Shown piece by piece: positions 1-7,660 of a stretch of DNA of 37,152 bases (positions within the stretch are counted from its first letter, which is position 1; each line of letters begins with the position of its first letter). Under the pieces are notes generated by a model that worked only from the letters and a program-made list of their open reading frames with translations, was not told where the DNA came from and made no database searches. Both the position numbers and the translations under genes were made by a program. The stretch is taken from IMG/VR virus record IMGVR_UViG_3300036806_000051, positions 1 to 37,152 of that record. One strand, written 5' to 3'. Origin of the DNA: a virus.

Positions 1-3000
1 CACCATGTTGCCGACCTTCGACCCTGCAATCGAGCGATCGTCGCCGCTCGCAATCGCCACGCGCGAGCTGTTGATGTCGAAGTAGTTGAGTTTGTGAGTC
101 CAGAGGTTCGTGCTGTTGAAGGTGCCGGCCGCGTGCTCGGTGCCGAACTCGACGTCGACGAGCCACATTCCATACGTCCCGACCCAGGGCACGGTCGCGA
201 CCTGGACCTGCGTGTCGACCCCGATCGCGGTGTTGTGGTCGAGTCTGCTCGCGAGCGTGAGCTCGTAGACCTGGGCGGTGAGCCATCGGGTCCCGTCCCA
301 GTAGCAGAGGAGGTTCTTGTCGGTTCGGTAGAACTTGTCGTTCGTGGCGGGCCCGCCGGGGAACGAGGTCCCCTCGTTGTAGCCTCCGGTCGTCCCCCCG
401 GTGTGCGAGTGATTGCCGGCCGCGGCCTGGACCGCGCCGGCTCCGATGGTCCGGAGCGATCCCGTGCCGGCCGCAGCGTCGACCGCCATCGCGTCGGCCC
501 CGCTCGGCTCGTGGGCGGCGTGGTGGCCGAGGGTCGCGCCCTGGAGGATCAGCAGGATCGGGTCGGCGGCGGCGAATGGACTATTCGCACTCTTGGCGAT
601 GTTCGCGATCGTGATGTTCCGGTATCCGCCGCCGCCCGGGGTGGCGATCGCGCTGATCGTGGCGACGAGCCACTTCGACGCGTCGGTCGCGTGCTGGAGC
701 CGGAGGTAGCCCTTCGTCGTCGAGATCACGTCGGCGAGGGCGTCCAGCAGCGCGGTCACGTCTGCCCCAGCCGAGTCCAGCAGATCGGCCCGGACCGTCA
801 CGGCGAGGTATTGCGTCGCGTTGGACAGCCGGAGCACGCCGTTGCCAGGGTCAGCGTCGGTCGTGGTCGTCGAGAATGCGTACGGGATCGCGACCGCGCC
901 GCGTCCCGCGTCCGCCCGCTCAGCTCGGAAGGCTGCGGTTCCGTCGCCGACCGGGGCGAGGACGAGGGCCGGATCCAGTGAGGCCGTCGCGACGTCCTCG
1001 AGGTAGCCGGGGATGAACGTCCCGGCCGCGCCATCCCGGACGAGCGCTTGGCCGTCGAGTATCCCGTCCGCGTCGACGTCGCTCAGCCCGAGCAGGCGAC
1101 CCGCCGCCGTGAGCACGACCCGGATCACGCCCGCGCCGTCCTGGTAGACCTGCCACGCCGCCGATCGCAGCTTGCGGCCGATCGCCGCGGTGAGCGTGGT
1201 ACCCGTGTCGTCGGTGCCCTCGACCGTGACGTCGCCACCCGCGATGATCGTCGTCCCGCCCGAGCTCGAGGATCCGCCGCCCGAGCTCGAGGTCGAACCC
1301 GTGGACGTGGACAGGCTGCCCGAGAAGCGCGACTGGAGCTCGATCACGGCGGTCGCGAAGTCGCCCGAGTCGTCCTCCTGGGGCGAGATCGCGTAGATCC
1401 GGAAGTCCTGCTCGTTGTAGTCGCGGATCCCGGTGCCCGTGTGGACGCGGACCGTATCGCCGACGTCATAGTCGCGGAACGGGATATAGAGCCCAGCTTC
1501 GACGTCATCGCCGATCTTGACCCGGAGGCTGATCTTCTCCGCGTCCACCCGCTCCTGGTCGAGCTCGGCCTCTGCCGTGCCCTCGAGCGCGTCTACGTCG
1601 TCCAGGTCGGTCGCGAGCCCGCCCTCGCGAACGTAGCCCAGGTCGTTCAGCTCGGCCGTCGCGTAAAGGTGGTCCTTGCCCTCGGCGAGCAGGATCGAGT
1701 GCCGGGTCAGCTCGCGGGTCTTGCGGGTCAGCTCCGGGATGATGTTGCCGTCGTCGCCGGCCGTGAACCGGACGACGCCCACGCCGTACGCGTCGCCGGT
1801 TCGGTCTGCGCCCAGGGCGTTCACCGCGACGAGCTCGAGGTCGGGCTTCATCTGGACGGTCATGCCGAAGGGCAGGAGGCGAAGGGCCGTGGTCAGGACG
1901 CTATCGCGGACGCGCGCGGCGAACTGGACGATCCCGGGGTGTTCGAACGGCGGGTCGCCGTTGCTGTCGGCGGTGTAGGTGTAGACCCCGGTCAGGTCCG
2001 GGAGCGGATGCTTCGGCCGGGCGGGGGCCTGGGCCTCGTCGATGATCCTGCGGAGCACGGCGACCGCGGACGCCTCGTCGAGCCGCCACTCGCCATCAAC
2101 CGGATCGTGCGGGGTCGCCGCGGTCAGCTGGTACTTCCAGGTGAGGCCCAGGGTCACGCTCACCATGTAGAAGTAGTCCTGCCCGCCCTCGCGCGACCAG
2201 TCGCCGCCGTAGCTCGCGATGTTCGTGGTGTTCAGGACCCGCGTCACGACCGAGGGGTTCGTGAGGTTGGCGACCAGGGCCCGCTTGACGCCGCCCCCGG
2301 TGCCACCGAACCACATCGCGATTTCGGTCCCGGTCCCGTTCTCGCTGATCCCGGTCCCATTCGGGTTGACCTGGGCGTGCCCGTTGTAGGTCACGGTGTA
2401 GTCGGTCACGACCGCGCCCGTGGTCTTCGACCGCTTCTCGATCTTGTCGCTCGTGTAGTTCGTGGTCCAGAAGTTCCCGGTGCTCGCCCGGAGGTCTGTC
2501 AGGTGAACAGCGGAGCCCAGGTCGAACGTCGCGAGGACGGCGAACGTTGTCGCGCTGATCTTCCGGATCTTCGTGTTCGCGCTCGAGCCCGACAGCCAGG
2601 GGGCCTCGAGCGCCCAGAAGATCGTCGCATCCGACGGGTCAGCGGTCAGACCGACGGCGTAGTGATCCGAGCCGGACCAGAGCGGGGCCGACGTGGCCAC
2701 GAGCGCCCGGTCGCTCTGCCGGATCTTGTAGACCCGCCGCGAGTGCTCGCCGATGACGTAGACGTGATCGGGGTCGCTCGGCAGGAACGCGACTCCGGTT
2801 GGGTAGGGGGCCTTGTTCGTGTGCCAGAGCTCTTCGAAGTGGTCCGATACGTCCAGGCCGGTGGTGAACGCCTCATCCCACATCACCGCGCGGTCCAGGT
2901 AGGCGAGGAGTCCGCGCCCGCCGACCGTCAGGTCCTCGCCGCCCTCGTTGTCCTTCGCCAGCAGCGTTGCGTCGTCCTTCTCGAGCCAGAACCCGTGGAC

Positions 3001-3231
3001 GTACCCGAGGCCGGCGTAATCGGGCAGGCGGACGAGCACGAGGTTCCCGTCGGCGATGATCGACTCGTCAGCCTCGGCGACGTGCCGGTTCAGGATGAAG
3101 CCGCCAGATCCCGGATCGTCGAGCGCCTTTCGGAACGCGCGCTCCGTGTCCACGCGGGCATCGCCGACGAACGAGGCCAGGACCGCCCCGGTCGGATCCG
3201 CGGCCGGGAAGACGTCGAAGACGACGCGCAT
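1..3231 (-). CDS. tail-tip/baseplate protein with beta-propeller-like insertion (3' partial)
   Basis: Probable tail-tip protein at the distal end of a siphovirus tail, contacting the host surface. The frame is open from the ATG at 3231 to the window edge (1077 codons), so the C-terminus is missing. By-eye translation gives, in order: residues 1-130, a start resembling the Siphovirus ReqiPepy6 Gp37-like family (GRGLLAYLDR); about 135-375, beta-propeller-like repeats (PTGVAFLP, HVYVIG, RVYKIR, YAVGLTADP); about 376-630, the rest of the Gp37-like body; about 637-660, a Ser/Gly/Thr linker; then a fibre-like part with SLRTIGAGAVQAAAGNH near 920-937, a motif type common in tail fibres of GC-rich phages. 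The start overlaps the stop of the distal tail gene by one base (TGATG). The Gp37-like call rests on resemblance; the propeller is inference from repeat rhythm. Confidence 0.8.
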   Translation of the reverse strand, partial: MRVVFDVFPAADPTGAVLASFVGDARVDTERAFRKALDDPGSGGFILNRHVAEADESIIADGNLVLVRLPDYAGLGYVHGFWLEKDDATLLAKDNEGGEDLTVGGRGLLAYLDRAVMWDEAFTTGLDVSDHFEELWHTNKAPYPTGVAFLPSDPDHVYVIGEHSRRVYKIRQSDRALVATSAPLWSGSDHYAVGLTADPSDATIFWALEAPWLSGSSANTKIRKISATTFAVLATFDLGSAVHLTDLRASTGNFWTTNYTSDKIEKRSKTTGAVVTDYTVTYNGHAQVNPNGTGISENGTGTEIAMWFGGTGGGVKRALVANLTNPSVVTRVLNTTNIASYGGDWSREGGQDYFYMVSVTLGLTWKYQLTAATPHDPVDGEWRLDEASAVAVLRRIIDEAQAPARPKHPLPDLTGVYTYTADSNGDPPFEHPGIVQFAARVRDSVLTTALRLLPFGMTVQMKPDLELVAVNALGADRTGDAYGVGVVRFTAGDDGNIIPELTRKTRELTRHSILLAEGKDHLYATAELNDLGYVREGGLATDLDDVDALEGTAEAELDQERVDAEKISLRVKIGDDVEAGLYIPFRDYDVGDTVRVHTGTGIRDYNEQDFRIYAISPQEDDSGDFATAVIELQSRFSGSLSTSTGSTSSSGGGSSSSGGTTIIAGGDVTVEGTDDTGTTLTAAIGRKLRSAAWQVYQDGAGVIRVVLTAAGRLLGLSDVDADGILDGQALVRDGAAGTFIPGYLEDVATASLDPALVLAPVGDGTAAFRAERADAGRGAVAIPYAFSTTTTDADPGNGVLRLSNATQYLAVTVRADLLDSAGADVTALLDALADVISTTKGYLRLQHATDASKWLVATISAIATPGGGGYRNITIANIAKSANSPFAAADPILLILQGATLGHHAAHEPSGADAMAVDAAAGTGSLRTIGAGAVQAAAGNHSHTGGTTGGYNEGTSFPGGPATNDKFYRTDKNLLCYWDGTRWLTAQVYELTLASRLDHNTAIGVDTQVQVATVPWVGTYGMWLVDVEFGTEHAAGTFNSTNLWTHKLNYFDINSSRVAIASGDDRSIAGSKVGNMV

Positions 3232-4211
3232 CAGATCGTCAGGGTCAGCTGGAGGCCCGCTCCGGTCGGGTTGATAATCCAGACATTCGACGGGTTGCCG
3301 GGGGCGTTCTGGCAGCGGAACGCGAGCTGGTTGTCGCCGGCCACGAACAGGGCCGGGTCGAGGCTGATCCCCGTCTCGGTCGCGGATACCGCTTCGGAAT
3401 GCGCGAGGACGCCGTTCACGTACAGAGCCAGCGAGTCGTCCTGCTGGAGGTCGAGCGTCGCGGCCGTCGGGACCCCGGGCAGAGTCAGGACGGGAGCCCG
3501 GGCGAGCCACGAAAGAGCCCGGAGCGTCGTGCCCGTGAACGCCTCCTGCGGCGTAATGCTCCGAGCTGTCCCGAGGCCCGCCCCGGCCGCGCCGGCGTCG
3601 TGGGGTGTGGCCCACGCGGAGTCGTCGAACCCCAGGTCCTCCCAGCCGGCCGGCGTCCCGCCGAGCGCGCCGCCGTTCCAGCTCTCGCGCCAGACGAGCC
3701 ATGTCGTGTCGGTGATCGCTACGACCTCTGTCGCCGGCTCGGGTTCGAACGTGTCGCCGCGCGTCCAGTACGGGTCGATCGACTCGAGCTCGATATCGAA
3801 CATCTGGATCAGGTTCGCCTCGATCGGCCCGGGGATGTAGTTCTTGACGCGGGCATGAATCCACGCGTTGCCCCCGGCCTCGTCGAGCCCGAGGTACGGC
3901 GGGCGTGCGAGCAGGAGGCCGGGCACCTTGCCCGCCTCGTCCAGGATCGCCATGAGGTCCTGATAGATCAGCAGGTAGCCGGCCGCGGTGCGGGCCCGGA
4001 TCTGCCCGCGAAGGATCATCTTCAGGGTATCCGCCGTCCGGTTCCCGCTGAGCCGGCCGGGTCGCCTCGCGACCGCGAAGTCCGACCCCCGGACGTCTGG
4101 GGCCCCGAGGAACCCGAGGACGAGCTGGAGTCGCAGACCCTCACCGCCGTTCAGCGGGTCCAGGGCCGACAGGAGGTCGACGCCTCGGAACTCGAGCCGC
4201 GGATCCGCCAC
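3231..4211 (-). CDS. distal tail (Dit-like) protein with C-terminal carbohydrate-binding-like domain
   Basis: Probable distal tail protein joining the tail tube to the tip complex, judged by its place between tape measure and tail-tip genes and its 326 aa length. The N-terminal half (about 1-155) has no motif I can name with certainty but ends in IELESIDPYWTRGD, typical of the end of a Dit core. The C-terminal part (about 168-326) resembles a galactose-binding-like jelly roll: FDDSAWATP, then DDSLALYVNGVLAH, then DNQLAFRCQN. Such domains bind sugars, so it could aid adsorption. The GTG start at 4211 abuts the tape-measure stop (TAG, 4214-4212) directly. Confidence 0.75.
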   Translation of the reverse strand: MADPRLEFRGVDLLSALDPLNGGEGLRLQLVLGFLGAPDVRGSDFAVARRPGRLSGNRTADTLKMILRGQIRARTAAGYLLIYQDLMAILDEAGKVPGLLLARPPYLGLDEAGGNAWIHARVKNYIPGPIEANLIQMFDIELESIDPYWTRGDTFEPEPATEVVAITDTTWLVWRESWNGGALGGTPAGWEDLGFDDSAWATPHDAGAAGAGLGTARSITPQEAFTGTTLRALSWLARAPVLTLPGVPTAATLDLQQDDSLALYVNGVLAHSEAVSATETGISLDPALFVAGDNQLAFRCQNAPGNPSNVWIINPTGAGLQLTLTI

Positions 4212-6227
4212 CTACGCCTCCCCGAACGCTTCCAGCCGGCGAAGGGTCGCGAGGACCGACGCCTCGTCCTTCGCCTCGAGGTTCCCCTGGACCGTGAGCT
4301 GGTAGACGCGCTGCCCGCCCGACCGCCCCAGGATCGCCGCCGTGTCCTGGGCATTGTGGACCCGGGTGCCGGCCGGGAGCTCCGCCAGCTCGGGCCCCTT
4401 CTCGCCGAGCATCGCGAGGCCGCCCGCGAAGAAGGGCGTCCCGCTCTGGAGGTACCGGAGGTTCGGGAGCTGGAGCCCGTTCCAGTCGAAGGGCCCGACG
4501 CCGACGAACCCCGCGGGCGTGTCGAGCCCGATCCGGCCGATATGAACCTGGATCGAGTTCACTGCCCCGATCACCGCGTTGACGATGCCGATGAGGAAGT
4601 TCATCGCGGTCCGGAACACGGCCCCGATCGCGTCGCCGATGAAGTGGAACACGCCGACCAGCCCATTGAAGGCCGCGCTCAGCCCGTCGACGGTCGCTTT
4701 GCCGGCTTGGAGGATCGCGTCCCAGATCACCCCGATCGCTTTGAACGCGGTATCGATCGCCTTCAGGAGGAACCCGGCCGCCGCGCCGAGGATGGGGAAG
4801 ATCGTCTCGGCGAGCCACCGGATCACCGGGGCCACCGCCTGGATCACGGCCGAGACGACGTCGACCGCGATCTTGATCGCGTTGCCGACCTGCTGGGCGA
4901 TCGAGCTGATCGTCGGCCAGTTGTCGCGGACCACCGCGACCACGGTGTCCAGGGCGGCGACCAGGATCGGGATCACGTTCTCCGCGATCGCCTGGAACGC
5001 GGCCATGATCGGCGGCAGGATCTCGGTCGCGAGCCAGTTGATCGCGTCGCCGATGGCCGGGATCACGGTCGTGCTGAGGAAGTCCATCGCCGAGGCGACG
5101 GCCGGCATGATCTCGGTCGCGACCAGCTGGAAGGCTTCGGTGAGGATCGGCAGGACCCCGGTCACGAACGCTTCGAACGCCCCGGCCAGGGCGGGGATGA
5201 TGTTGTCGGCGATCGCCGAGAAGCCGCGCTGCAGGGCCGGCAGGATCGTCGAGGTGAACGTGCCGAACGCCGAGGCCAGGACCGGGACGACTTGCGTGCC
5301 GATCAGCGAGAGGATGCTCTGGACCCGGGGCAGGACGCCGTCGACCAGCGGCCGGATCAGCGACGCGATCCCGCCGAAGACACTGCCGATCGTGGACCCG
5401 ACCCCGGTGACGCTATCGCCGATCGAGCCGACGCTGCCCTCGACCACGTTCGCCAGACCTTCGAACGCTCCGACCACGGCCGGCAGGACGGCCCGGACGA
5501 TCGGCAGGAACACGCGCCCGACCGCGTCCATGACCCGGTCCATCAGGACCGGGATGATCTTCATCGTCTCGGCCATCGTGCCCTGTTTGTCGGCCGCCGC
5601 GCCAGCTGCCGAGGCCGTGCCCTTCATCTCGAGCGAATAGACCGCGGCCGCCTTCGCCGACGCGCTCAGCGCGCCCGTGCCCTTCCAGAGCCCGAGCCGG
5701 AGGGCTTCCTGCTTGATCGCGTTCTGATCGACAACGACGCCGATTCCCTTGAGGCCCTTCGTCGCCCCCTGGGTGCCCTTGACGAGCGCGCTGAACACTT
5801 CGTCGAAGGACTTCCCGGTCGTCGCGCTGATATCGGCCGCCCGCTTCATCAGCTCCTGGGTCATGCCGATCGACTTGGACGCGCCGATCCCCATCGTCTG
5901 GAACGCCTGGATCGCGGTCGCGCCCAGGTCCTCGAGGTGGTCGTCCGTGACCCGGAGGGCGACCGCGTTCTTGCCGGCCCATTCGATGAATGCGTTCGCG
6001 TTCTTGCCGAGCAGCCGACGGATCCGGTCGTCGACCCGTTCCTGCTCCTCGGCCGAGTGCGCGGACGCGATGCCGATCCCGAGGATCGCGCCGCTGATAA
6101 CGGTGGCCGCTCCGAGGGCGACCTTCGCGAGCCCACCCCAGAGGCTCCCGCCGCCCTTGACGTCTTGTTCGAACCGGCCCTTCTCGAGCTTGAGGGTCGC
6201 GAAGAGCTCCCCGACCTGAACGCTCAC
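4212..6227 (-). CDS. tape measure protein
   Basis: Tail tape measure protein, which sets tail length and is ejected with the DNA. It is 671 aa, the longest complete tail gene, and follows the frameshifted tail chaperones as expected. Residues about 30-55 form a hydrophobic helix (GLAKVALGAATVISGAILGIG). From about 235 to 560 the protein consists of repeated amphipathic helices spaced by ILP or IMP turns (ILPALQRGFSAIAD, VLPILTEAFQLVAT, IMPAVASAMDFLST), characteristic of tape measures. The C-terminus has the common ending GGLAMLGEKGPELAELPAG (about 603-621). The start is GTG at 6227, four bases after the chaperone stop, with no clear Shine-Dalgarno. Translation is probably coupled. No lysozyme or peptidase motif was seen. 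Confidence 0.92.
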   Translation of the reverse strand: MSVQVGELFATLKLEKGRFEQDVKGGGSLWGGLAKVALGAATVISGAILGIGIASAHSAEEQERVDDRIRRLLGKNANAFIEWAGKNAVALRVTDDHLEDLGATAIQAFQTMGIGASKSIGMTQELMKRAADISATTGKSFDEVFSALVKGTQGATKGLKGIGVVVDQNAIKQEALRLGLWKGTGALSASAKAAAVYSLEMKGTASAAGAAADKQGTMAETMKIIPVLMDRVMDAVGRVFLPIVRAVLPAVVGAFEGLANVVEGSVGSIGDSVTGVGSTIGSVFGGIASLIRPLVDGVLPRVQSILSLIGTQVVPVLASAFGTFTSTILPALQRGFSAIADNIIPALAGAFEAFVTGVLPILTEAFQLVATEIMPAVASAMDFLSTTVIPAIGDAINWLATEILPPIMAAFQAIAENVIPILVAALDTVVAVVRDNWPTISSIAQQVGNAIKIAVDVVSAVIQAVAPVIRWLAETIFPILGAAAGFLLKAIDTAFKAIGVIWDAILQAGKATVDGLSAAFNGLVGVFHFIGDAIGAVFRTAMNFLIGIVNAVIGAVNSIQVHIGRIGLDTPAGFVGVGPFDWNGLQLPNLRYLQSGTPFFAGGLAMLGEKGPELAELPAGTRVHNAQDTAAILGRSGGQRVYQLTVQGNLEAKDEASVLATLRRLEAFGEA

Positions 6228-6231
6228 GGCG

Positions 6232-6839
6232 TCACGACGGCCGGACCGGCCGGGTGGGCGGCGGGGCGAACATGGCGACGAACGCGCGCTGCGCCGCCTC
6301 GGGCGTCTCGATTCGGTTGACGCGCTGCGACGGTGCCACGGCTCCGATCCGGAGCGCGTTGACGGTCGCCGAGTTCGGCGACAGCCCGCGCAGCAGGACC
6401 ATGAAGCGTCGCCACGTCATCCTCCCGAGTAGGCCCGGTTCGCTCAGGTCGATGCGGTACTCCCGGAGGAAGTCCGACTCGACGAAGGCCCAGCTCTCGA
6501 CTATCGAGAACCGGCCGCCTTCTGTGCTCGCCGGGCCTGCCGATTTGGGCTCGGCGCGTAGATCGCGATGAGCCGGACGAGGAGGTCCTCGAGCTCGGGC
6601 AGGGTGATCCGGGCGATGATCGCCTCGGCCTCTGCCCCGAGGAGCGAATGGGCGAACTTGTGCAGCTCGCCGATCGGGACCTCAGCGCCGTCGCCGGCCT
6701 CGGACCGGAGCCGGATCAGATCCAGCGCAATGTCGGCCGGCAGCGCGGGCGGCAGGACGTACGTCACGCCGCCCAGGGTGAGCGTCACGGGCTCGGCGTT
6801 GCGCTCCGCCCGTGCCGCGTCGAAGTCGATCGTGGGCAT
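6232..6839 (-). CDS. tail assembly chaperone, -1 frameshift fusion (G-T type)
   Basis: Extended chaperone made by a -1 ribosomal frameshift, like lambda gpGT. Ninety-nine codons are read in frame 0 through the AAT of C-CCA-AAT, then the ribosome slips back one base and continues TCG GCA GGC and so on to the TGA at 6234-6232, giving about 202 aa. I read the -1 frame codon by codon from the slip site to the ATG at 6420 and found no stop. The extension contains SWAFVESDFLREYRIDL followed by MTWRRFMVLLRGL, the usual content of the second chaperone domain, which recruits the tail tube. The downstream frame alone (6420-6232, 62 aa) would lack the first part of that domain. Confidence 0.85.
6501..6839 (-). 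CDS. tail assembly chaperone, short form
   Basis: Unshifted tail assembly chaperone (112 aa), equivalent in role to lambda gpG, which coats the tape measure during tail assembly. It lies between tail tube and tape measure genes, the standard place. Visible parts are a beta-rich start (VTLTLGGVTYVLPP), then helices with LEDLLVRLIAIYAPSP. The frame-0 protein ends QARRAQKAAGSR at a TAG (6503-6501). A canonical -1 slippery heptamer (CCCAAAT) is found 13 codons before the stop codon. The start is ATG at 6839, 9 bases after the tail-tube stop. Confidence 0.85.
   Translation of the reverse strand: MPTIDFDAARAERNAEPVTLTLGGVTYVLPPALPADIALDLIRLRSEAGDGAEVPIGELHKFAHSLLGAEAEAIIARITLPELEDLLVRLIAIYAPSPNRQARRAQKAAGSR
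6543..6549 (-). promoter_or_regulatory. programmed -1 frameshift slippery site CCCAAAT
   Basis: The minus strand reads CCCAAAT, phased C-CCA-AAT in the frame of the tail chaperone gene. That is an exact X-XXY-YYZ heptamer, allowing tandem -1 slippage onto CCC and AAA. Programmed frameshifts at this gene are conserved across long-tailed phages. The shifted frame is open and matches the expected second domain. Confidence 0.88.
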
Positions 6840-6848
6840 CGGTTCAGC

Positions 6849-7286
6849 TCACGCGTACTGCGGGAGGCCGGTGACCGTGAGCTTCGCGCCCCAGGCCGCG
6901 GGGTCGTTGTGGCCGCCACCCGGCTGGGTGACTTCCGCGGACGCCTGGAAGGTCAGCGTGTTCCCGCCCGGCGACGTGATCCGGAACGTCCCGATCGAGT
7001 CGACGCTGATCTGCTTGCCCAGGGCTTCGACCAGGGCCTGCCCCGGGTCGTAGTCGCCCGTGCCGACGTCCTCGAGCTTGTAGCCGGCGAGGGTCCACTC
7101 GTCGCCGCGCTCCGCGACGAGGTGCTCCTTGCGGCCGCCCGATTCGAAGTCGGTCGTGTCGGCCTGGGTCGTGGACGGCGAATGCGTCAGCGACTCCATG
7201 CCCTTGATTTCGACGTAGTCCCCGCCGCTCGCGGGGTCCAGGATCTCGATGACGAGATCCCGTGCCAGGAACTTCGTGAGCGCCAC
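6849..7286 (-). CDS. major tail tube protein
   Basis: Probable tail tube subunit (145 aa), forming the inner tube of the siphovirus tail. It sits just before the frameshifted chaperones. The sequence has the tail-tube signature: a short start, then EIKGMESLTHSPSTTQADTT (about 27-46), a pattern in which the first strand names the polymer loop (DTTDFESGG), then WTLAGYKLED and a beta-rich end (FRITSPGGNTLTFQASAEV, WGAKLTVTGLPQ). A strong Shine-Dalgarno AGGAGG (plus 7294-7299) lies 7 bases before the GTG at 7286, as expected for an abundant virion protein. The closest families are the TP901-1 or phage_tail_3 tail tube groups. Confidence 0.82.
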   Translation of the reverse strand: MALTKFLARDLVIEILDPASGGDYVEIKGMESLTHSPSTTQADTTDFESGGRKEHLVAERGDEWTLAGYKLEDVGTGDYDPGQALVEALGKQISVDSIGTFRITSPGGNTLTFQASAEVTQPGGGHNDPAAWGAKLTVTGLPQYA

Positions 7287-7306
7287 GGTTCGACCTCCTG
7301 CTCAGC

Positions 7307-7657
7307 TCAGCCCGGCCACCCGGCCCGGACGGTATCCGACATCTCTGCGCCGATCGCATCGGCTCCGCTCTCGATCGCCTCGTCGAGCCACCGCCCCGAG
7401 CGGCCGCCCTGGAAGTCCCACTCGGGGTGAGCGCGAAGGATCGGAGCATACGGGGCGGAGTACGTGACGACCACCCCGTCTTCGACGCGCTCGACGCTGC
7501 CGCTGCCCTCGAGCTCCCCGCTGAGTCGCGGGACGTTCTGGTTCGCGGCATCGAGTAGGTTCCGAGCTCCGCGCTCCTCAGCGTCGGCCGACGTGCGCTC
7601 GATTGCACGCAGCGCGTCCTCGGGATACCAGCGGACCCGCTTGACGTCCAGGGCCAC
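7307..7657 (-). CDS. HK97 gp10-like tail completion / neck protein
   Basis: Small neck protein (116 aa) encoded just upstream of the tail tube gene. The layout resembles HK97 gp10-like or minor capsid proteins: an N-terminal helix (EDALRAIERTSADAEERGARNLLDAANQ), a central region VPRLSGELEGSGSVERVEDGVVVTYSAPYAP with the usual 'GxLxxS....yaapYA' rhythm, then WDFQGGRSGRWLDEAIES. Proteins of this family complete the tail at the head-tail interface. The start is GTG at 7657, shortly after the glycosyltransferase-like gene stop (7661). Confidence 0.72.
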   Translation of the reverse strand: MALDVKRVRWYPEDALRAIERTSADAEERGARNLLDAANQNVPRLSGELEGSGSVERVEDGVVVTYSAPYAPILRAHPEWDFQGGRSGRWLDEAIESGADAIGAEMSDTVRAGWPG

Positions 7658-7660
7658 GGC

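Noticed and set aside
1048-3840. 930-aa open frame on the plus strand
   Set aside because: Arg/Asp/Val-rich antisense frame caused by the G/C third positions of the tail-tip gene; no family features, and the minus frame encodes recognisable tail protein.
3399-6320. 973-aa open frame on the plus strand
   Set aside because: Antisense of the distal tail and tape measure genes; highly repetitive Arg/Asp/His composition typical of shadow frames in GC-rich DNA.
6232-6420. Separate 62-aa gene before the tape measure
   Set aside because: Better explained as the end of a frameshifted chaperone; the conserved part upstream of its ATG would be lost.
7284-7300. tRNA T-arm-like GGTTCGACCTCC
   Set aside because: No matching acceptor, anticodon or D arms nearby; it is the reverse complement of the tail-tube ribosome site.
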